From Methanoculleus marisnigri JR1 (GTDB lineage: Archaea; Halobacteriota; Methanomicrobia; Methanomicrobiales; Methanoculleaceae): 64,000 bases of DNA. Positions 60,446 through 64,000 of the stretch are shown one piece after another; position 1 is the first letter of the stretch; each line of letters opens with the position of its first letter. The notes beneath the pieces are model-generated. The model did no database searches, had not been told where the DNA came from, and saw nothing but the letters and a program-made list of their open reading frames with translations. The stretch covers positions 372,001 through 436,000 of the forward strand of contig NC_009051.1 in NCBI RefSeq assembly GCF_000015825.1, in the 5' to 3' direction. A program made the position numbers and the translations under genes.

Positions 60446-63400
60446 ATGGAACCGTCCCCGGGGATCTACGAGCAGGTCATCAGCGAATACCTTGCATCGA
60501 AACTCTCCGGTCCGGAAAAAGAAGGGAGAGTCTTTAAAGACCCTCTTGCGCGTTTCGATCCCCAGACAGTCCTCTCGCGATATCTCGCGAAGATCCTCAG
60601 AACGGCCCTCCAGTCTGCCGATGAGGCAGGAGCCTCGCTTGAAGAGCAGATTCTGATCTGCAACCGCCTCATCGAACACCTCGGTACCGAACTACGGGAT
60701 AAGACTCTTGAACAGTGTAAGATCACGCCCGAAGCAGAGGTCTTGCTCGCCCTTGTGGAGCGCAATCCCCTCTCTGCGCTTAATATTACTGCACCCACCC
60801 GCCCCGAGACTTCTATCGCGCAGAGTAGCCTCTTCACCGGGTCTCCCGGAGAGCCCGGGCTCGTGGATGAACTCAGGAAGGAGATCCGGACCGCCGATCG
60901 TGTCGACCTCCTCGTATCGTTCATCAAGTGGAGCGGGCTCCGCCTGATTCTCGACGATTTAAAAGAATTTGTCAGGCATGGCAATCTTCGGGTGATCACG
61001 ACCTCGTACACCGGGGCAACCGATATCAAGGCGGTCGAGGCCCTTGCAGCCCTTCGGAACACCACTGTCCGGATATCCTACGATACCGACAGAACCCGGC
61101 TTCACGCGAAGACCTACACATTCCACAGGAACAACGGCTTCTCCACATCCTATATCGGGTCATCTAACCTCTCGAACCCCGCGATAACGAGCGGCCTTGA
61201 GTGGAATGTGAAGGTCACCGAGCAGGACTCATATGATATCATCCAGAGGATCGAGAAGACGTTTGAGACCTACTGGAAAGACCCGGAGTTCATCGAATAC
61301 ACGCCGGAGAGCCGGGAGCGGTTGCAGCGTGCCCTCTCAAAGGAGAGGCGGAGCGAGATTGATCTCCGCCCGATCTTCGATATCAGGCCCTACTATTACC
61401 AGAAAGAGATCCTCGAGCGGCTGAAGGCGGAGCGGGAACTGCACAACAACTACAAGAATCTCATAGTCGCCGCCACCGGGACGGGGAAGACAGTTATATC
61501 TGCGTTTGATTACAAAAGCCTCTTTCAGAGGCCGGGGGAATATCCCCGTCTGCTCTTCGTTGCTCACCGTGAGGAGATCCTGAAACAGAGCATCCAGGTC
61601 TTCCGGGGGGTTCTCAAAGACCAGAACTTCGGGGATCTCCTCGTCGGAGGGAGCGAACCTGCGCAGATCGAGCATCTCTTCACCTCAATCCAGAGTCTGA
61701 ACAGCAGAAACCTCCCGGAGATCACGCCTCCGGACTATTACGACATGGTCATCGTCGACGAGTTCCATCACGCCGCTGCGCCCTCGTACCAGAGGCTGCT
61801 CTCTTACTACACCCCGGGAGTCCTCCTCGGACTCACCGCAACACCGGAACGCACGGACAATCTTGACATCCTCGAGTATTTCAACGAAAAGATCTCTGCT
61901 GAGATCCGGCTTCCTGAGGCAATCAACCGAAAACTGCTCGCCCCATTTCATTACTTCGGTGTCACCGATGTCGTCGACCTCGATACCGTGCCCTGGAAGC
62001 GAGGAACCTATGATCCCGCTGAGATCTCCAGGCTCTACACCGGGAACCAGCAGCGGGCAGACCTGATCATCAGGGCTGTGCAGGACTACACGACCGATCT
62101 CCACGAGATCATCGGGCTCGGGTTCTGCGTCTCTGTTGAGCACGCTGAATACATGGCTGCAGCGTTCCGGGCGGCGGGTGTCCCTGCGGCCTGTCTTCAC
62201 GCCGGAAGTTCACGGGAAGAACGTTCCACCATCCAGAAGCGGCTGGTCGATCGGAAGATCCACTTCATCTTCGTCGTCGACCTCTACAACGAAGGCGTTG
62301 ATATCCCCGAGGTGAACACCATCCTCTTCCTCCGTCCCACCGAGAGCCTCACAGTTTTTATCCAACAATTTGGACGAGGGCTCCGCCTCTCGGACGGGAA
62401 AGAGTGCCTGACGGTCCTTGACTTTGTTGGCAATCACAACAAAAACTTCCCGTTCGGTGAGAGGATTGCAGCGCTTCTCTCTCCTGGCGGGAAAACCCTG
62501 GTAGAACAGGTCTCTCGTGACTCTTATTCGCTTCCGAAGGGCTGTTATATCCACTTCGAGGAGAAGGCCCGGGAGAGGGTTCTTGCAAACATCAGGGCAA
62601 ACATAACGAATCGGGCCACGCTCATCCGCAAGATCCGTTCGTTTGAAGATGAGACCGGCGAACCTCTCACTTTCAAGAAATTCCTCCAGCGTTACAGCCT
62701 GCAGCCTCTTGATATTTACCGGAGGGGCACGTTCTGTTCGTTGGCTGCAGAGGCGAGCGTATACCCTGAAGTTTACGAGGATGAACGCCTCTTCCCCAGG
62801 GCGGCTGCACTCAGGCTGGCGACACTGAATTCCCCGGAAGCAATCCGCTTCATCAGGGCCGTGCTCTCCGACCCTCGCCATCACTCGCCGGCGGCCCTCT
62901 CGGACCGCGAGAAGAACATGCTGGCGCTCTTCTACTACTCGCTCAACGATGGATTTCTTCGTGACGAGAATATGGGTATTGAAGAGATCTTCTCCGATCT
63001 CTTCGCATATGATGAGATCCGGCGTGAGATCTGCGACCTCCTTGAGTATAACGGGGCACATATCGAGTTCCTCCCAAAACCTGTCGATCTTGGTTTCGAG
63101 AACGCCCTCGAACTCCACTCTACGTACACCCGGGCCCAGGCTTTTGCAGCACTCGGCCACTATACCCTGACCCGGAAACCGGCGGGGGGCAGCCGGGAGG
63201 GGGTTGTGTACCTGGAGGATAAGAAGGCCGACGTGTTCCTGGTCACCCTGAATAAGACCGAGGAGCACTACTCGCCCACAACGATGTACAAGGACTACGC
63301 GGTCAACGAGGACCTCTTCCACTGGCAGTCCCAGAGCACCACTTCGGCATCTTCACCAACCGGCCGGCGCTATATCGAGCATGAACGGCGGGGGAGCAGG

Positions 63401-63580
63401 GTCCTTCTCTTCGTCCGCGAGTACAACAGGGTCGACGGCGTCACGCAACCGTATCTCTTCCTCGGCACCGCCCGGTACGTCTCCCACGAGGGGAGCCGGC
63501 CGATGAGCATTACCTGGGAACTCGATGACCCGATGCCGCCGGGCTTCTTCCTGAAAGCGAATAAGATGGTGGTTGGATAA
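60446..63580 (+). CDS. PLD-like nuclease, SF2 helicase and DUF3427 fusion protein
   Basis: 1044 residues from the ATG at 60446 (MEPSPGIYEQVISEYL). A TTTTTTTA element about 28 bases upstream suggests a short-leader start, so the longer frame from 60356 is not used. A phospholipase-D-like domain (about 130-270) has R-L-H-A-K-T-Y and GSSNLS. The helicase core has Walker A AATGTGKT (about 340), DEFHHA (DEAH-like, about 436), LTATPER and QQFGRGLRLSDG (motif VI). The C-terminal ~400 residues match the DUF3427 region. Such proteins are seen near restriction and defence genes and may cut or remodel foreign DNA (inference). Confidence 0.85.
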   Translation: MEPSPGIYEQVISEYLASKLSGPEKEGRVFKDPLARFDPQTVLSRYLAKILRTALQSADEAGASLEEQILICNRLIEHLGTELRDKTLEQCKITPEAEVLLALVERNPLSALNITAPTRPETSIAQSSLFTGSPGEPGLVDELRKEIRTADRVDLLVSFIKWSGLRLILDDLKEFVRHGNLRVITTSYTGATDIKAVEALAALRNTTVRISYDTDRTRLHAKTYTFHRNNGFSTSYIGSSNLSNPAITSGLEWNVKVTEQDSYDIIQRIEKTFETYWKDPEFIEYTPESRERLQRALSKERRSEIDLRPIFDIRPYYYQKEILERLKAERELHNNYKNLIVAATGTGKTVISAFDYKSLFQRPGEYPRLLFVAHREEILKQSIQVFRGVLKDQNFGDLLVGGSEPAQIEHLFTSIQSLNSRNLPEITPPDYYDMVIVDEFHHAAAPSYQRLLSYYTPGVLLGLTATPERTDNLDILEYFNEKISAEIRLPEAINRKLLAPFHYFGVTDVVDLDTVPWKRGTYDPAEISRLYTGNQQRADLIIRAVQDYTTDLHEIIGLGFCVSVEHAEYMAAAFRAAGVPAACLHAGSSREERSTIQKRLVDRKIHFIFVVDLYNEGVDIPEVNTILFLRPTESLTVFIQQFGRGLRLSDGKECLTVLDFVGNHNKNFPFGERIAALLSPGGKTLVEQVSRDSYSLPKGCYIHFEEKARERVLANIRANITNRATLIRKIRSFEDETGEPLTFKKFLQRYSLQPLDIYRRGTFCSLAAEASVYPEVYEDERLFPRAAALRLATLNSPEAIRFIRAVLSDPRHHSPAALSDREKNMLALFYYSLNDGFLRDENMGIEEIFSDLFAYDEIRREICDLLEYNGAHIEFLPKPVDLGFENALELHSTYTRAQAFAALGHYTLTRKPAGGSREGVVYLEDKKADVFLVTLNKTEEHYSPTTMYKDYAVNEDLFHWQSQSTTSASSPTGRRYIEHERRGSRVLLFVREYNRVDGVTQPYLFLGTARYVSHEGSRPMSITWELDDPMPPGFFLKANKMVVG

Positions 63581-63667
63581 CGGCCCGCCGAAACCTACAT
63601 CGCGGCCGGCGTCGGATCATGAATGAATGAACCCCTGCTTGCCCGGAGGAGACGTGGTAGCATCCCG

Positions 63668-64000
63668 ATGAACCACCGGTGCCCGGCCGTCCTGGTCCAC
63701 GGCTGGCGGAGCCACCCCGGCATCTGGAACCGCCTTGCTCCCGCGCTCTCGGACGCCGCGGTGCCCTTCTGGAACTTCGATCACACCGCGATGCAGGGCG
63801 CCGGGACGGAGACGATCGCCCTCGCTCTCCGGGACTACATCCACGCAAAAAGGAAGGAGACCGGGTACGGCGGCCCGGTCGACATCGTCTGCCACTCGAT
63901 GGGGACGTGCATCGCCCGCTACCTCCTCGAAGTCCTCGACGGCGATGCACAGGAGGAGGACGTCCGGCAGCTCGTCGGGATCGGCCCCCCGAACAACGGT
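63668..64000 (+). CDS. Alpha/beta hydrolase (partial, continues past window)
   Basis: Reading from the ATG at 63668 gives 111 residues to the edge: MNHRCPAVLVHGWRSHPGIW, then DIVCHSMGTCIARYLLE and GIGPPNNG. VHGW (oxyanion-hole strand) and C-H-S-M-G (nucleophile elbow with Ser, G-x-S-x-G with Cys in the first place) mark a lipase/esterase. Another in-frame ATG at 63623 exists. Substrate unknown. Confidence 0.75.
   Translation, partial: MNHRCPAVLVHGWRSHPGIWNRLAPALSDAAVPFWNFDHTAMQGAGTETIALALRDYIHAKRKETGYGGPVDIVCHSMGTCIARYLLEVLDGDAQEEDVRQLVGIGPPNNG

Overview
The window is from a GC-rich euryarchaeal methanogen, most likely a Methanomicrobiales relative (Methanoculleus-like; inferred from protein families and base composition, not from a marker-gene search). 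Support comes from archaeal ribosomal operons (L11-L1-L10-L12; S15-RecJ/DHH-Pcc1-S3Ae), SecE-Spt5, archaeal-type phosphoglycerate mutase, the archaeal D-aminoacyl-tRNA deacylase, MptE, a Thg1-like protein, an MsvR-type V4R regulator divergent from an F420H2-oxidase-type flavodiiron protein, and archaeal TATA-box promoters.

Layout. 1-2.4 kb: PRC-barrel, radical SAM and zinc-ribbon proteins. 2.5-6.3 kb: an ABC-2 exporter whose second permease carries a PrsW-like domain, with a divergent ATPase. 6.3-6.8 kb: a candidate structured RNA and tRNA-Lys. 6.9-13.6 kb: RCK-DHH protein, MptE, COG1031-type radical SAM, M50/CBS protease, PRC-barrel, Thg1. 13.6-20.6 kb: ileS, a TIGR00725 protein, two moeA paralogues and a small Cys protein. 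20.7-26.6 kb: a long information-processing and division run (dtdA, ftsZ, secE, spt5, rpl11, rpl1, rpl10, rpl12). 27-28.7 kb: an AT-richer AlbA_2/Schlafen-type gene that looks acquired. 29-34.6 kb: hypF, two HTH regulators and an SF2 helicase. 35-41.3 kb: PAS protein, MFS carrier, methyltransferase plus bactofilin-like pair, apgM. 41.3-43.9 kb: the S3Ae operon. 44.2-52.4 kb: tRNA-Gly, msvR/fprA, MFS, flippase-like protein, ACT protein, tsaC, nucleotidyltransferase, Cas4-like protein, DUF3467, tRNA-Thr.

52.5-55.9 kb is the most unusual segment. It is an AT-rich island directly downstream of tRNA-Thr, and all its genes are on the minus strand. They are a QueC-like N-terminal fragment, a SLATT-like two-TM protein, a divergent RNase III-like protein with substituted catalytic positions, and a protein whose C-terminal half resembles the MCM lid and winged helix but has no Walker A. 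No integrase or duplicated attachment site was found. The window ends with an HdeD-like membrane protein, a CGGC protein, a RibD-like reductase, an HD-domain dNTPase, a lipoprotein, a PLD-helicase-DUF3427 protein and a partial alpha/beta hydrolase.

Several intergenic regions hold dispersed palindromic elements (about 9.0, 11.0, 16.9 and 34.8 kb), including a 40-bp identical segment with a perfect 12-bp stem at 11.15 and 34.93 kb. A 10-bp phased repeat lies at 28.81 kb and a 26-bp tandem repeat at 58.5 kb. No rRNA genes and no CRISPR array were seen.
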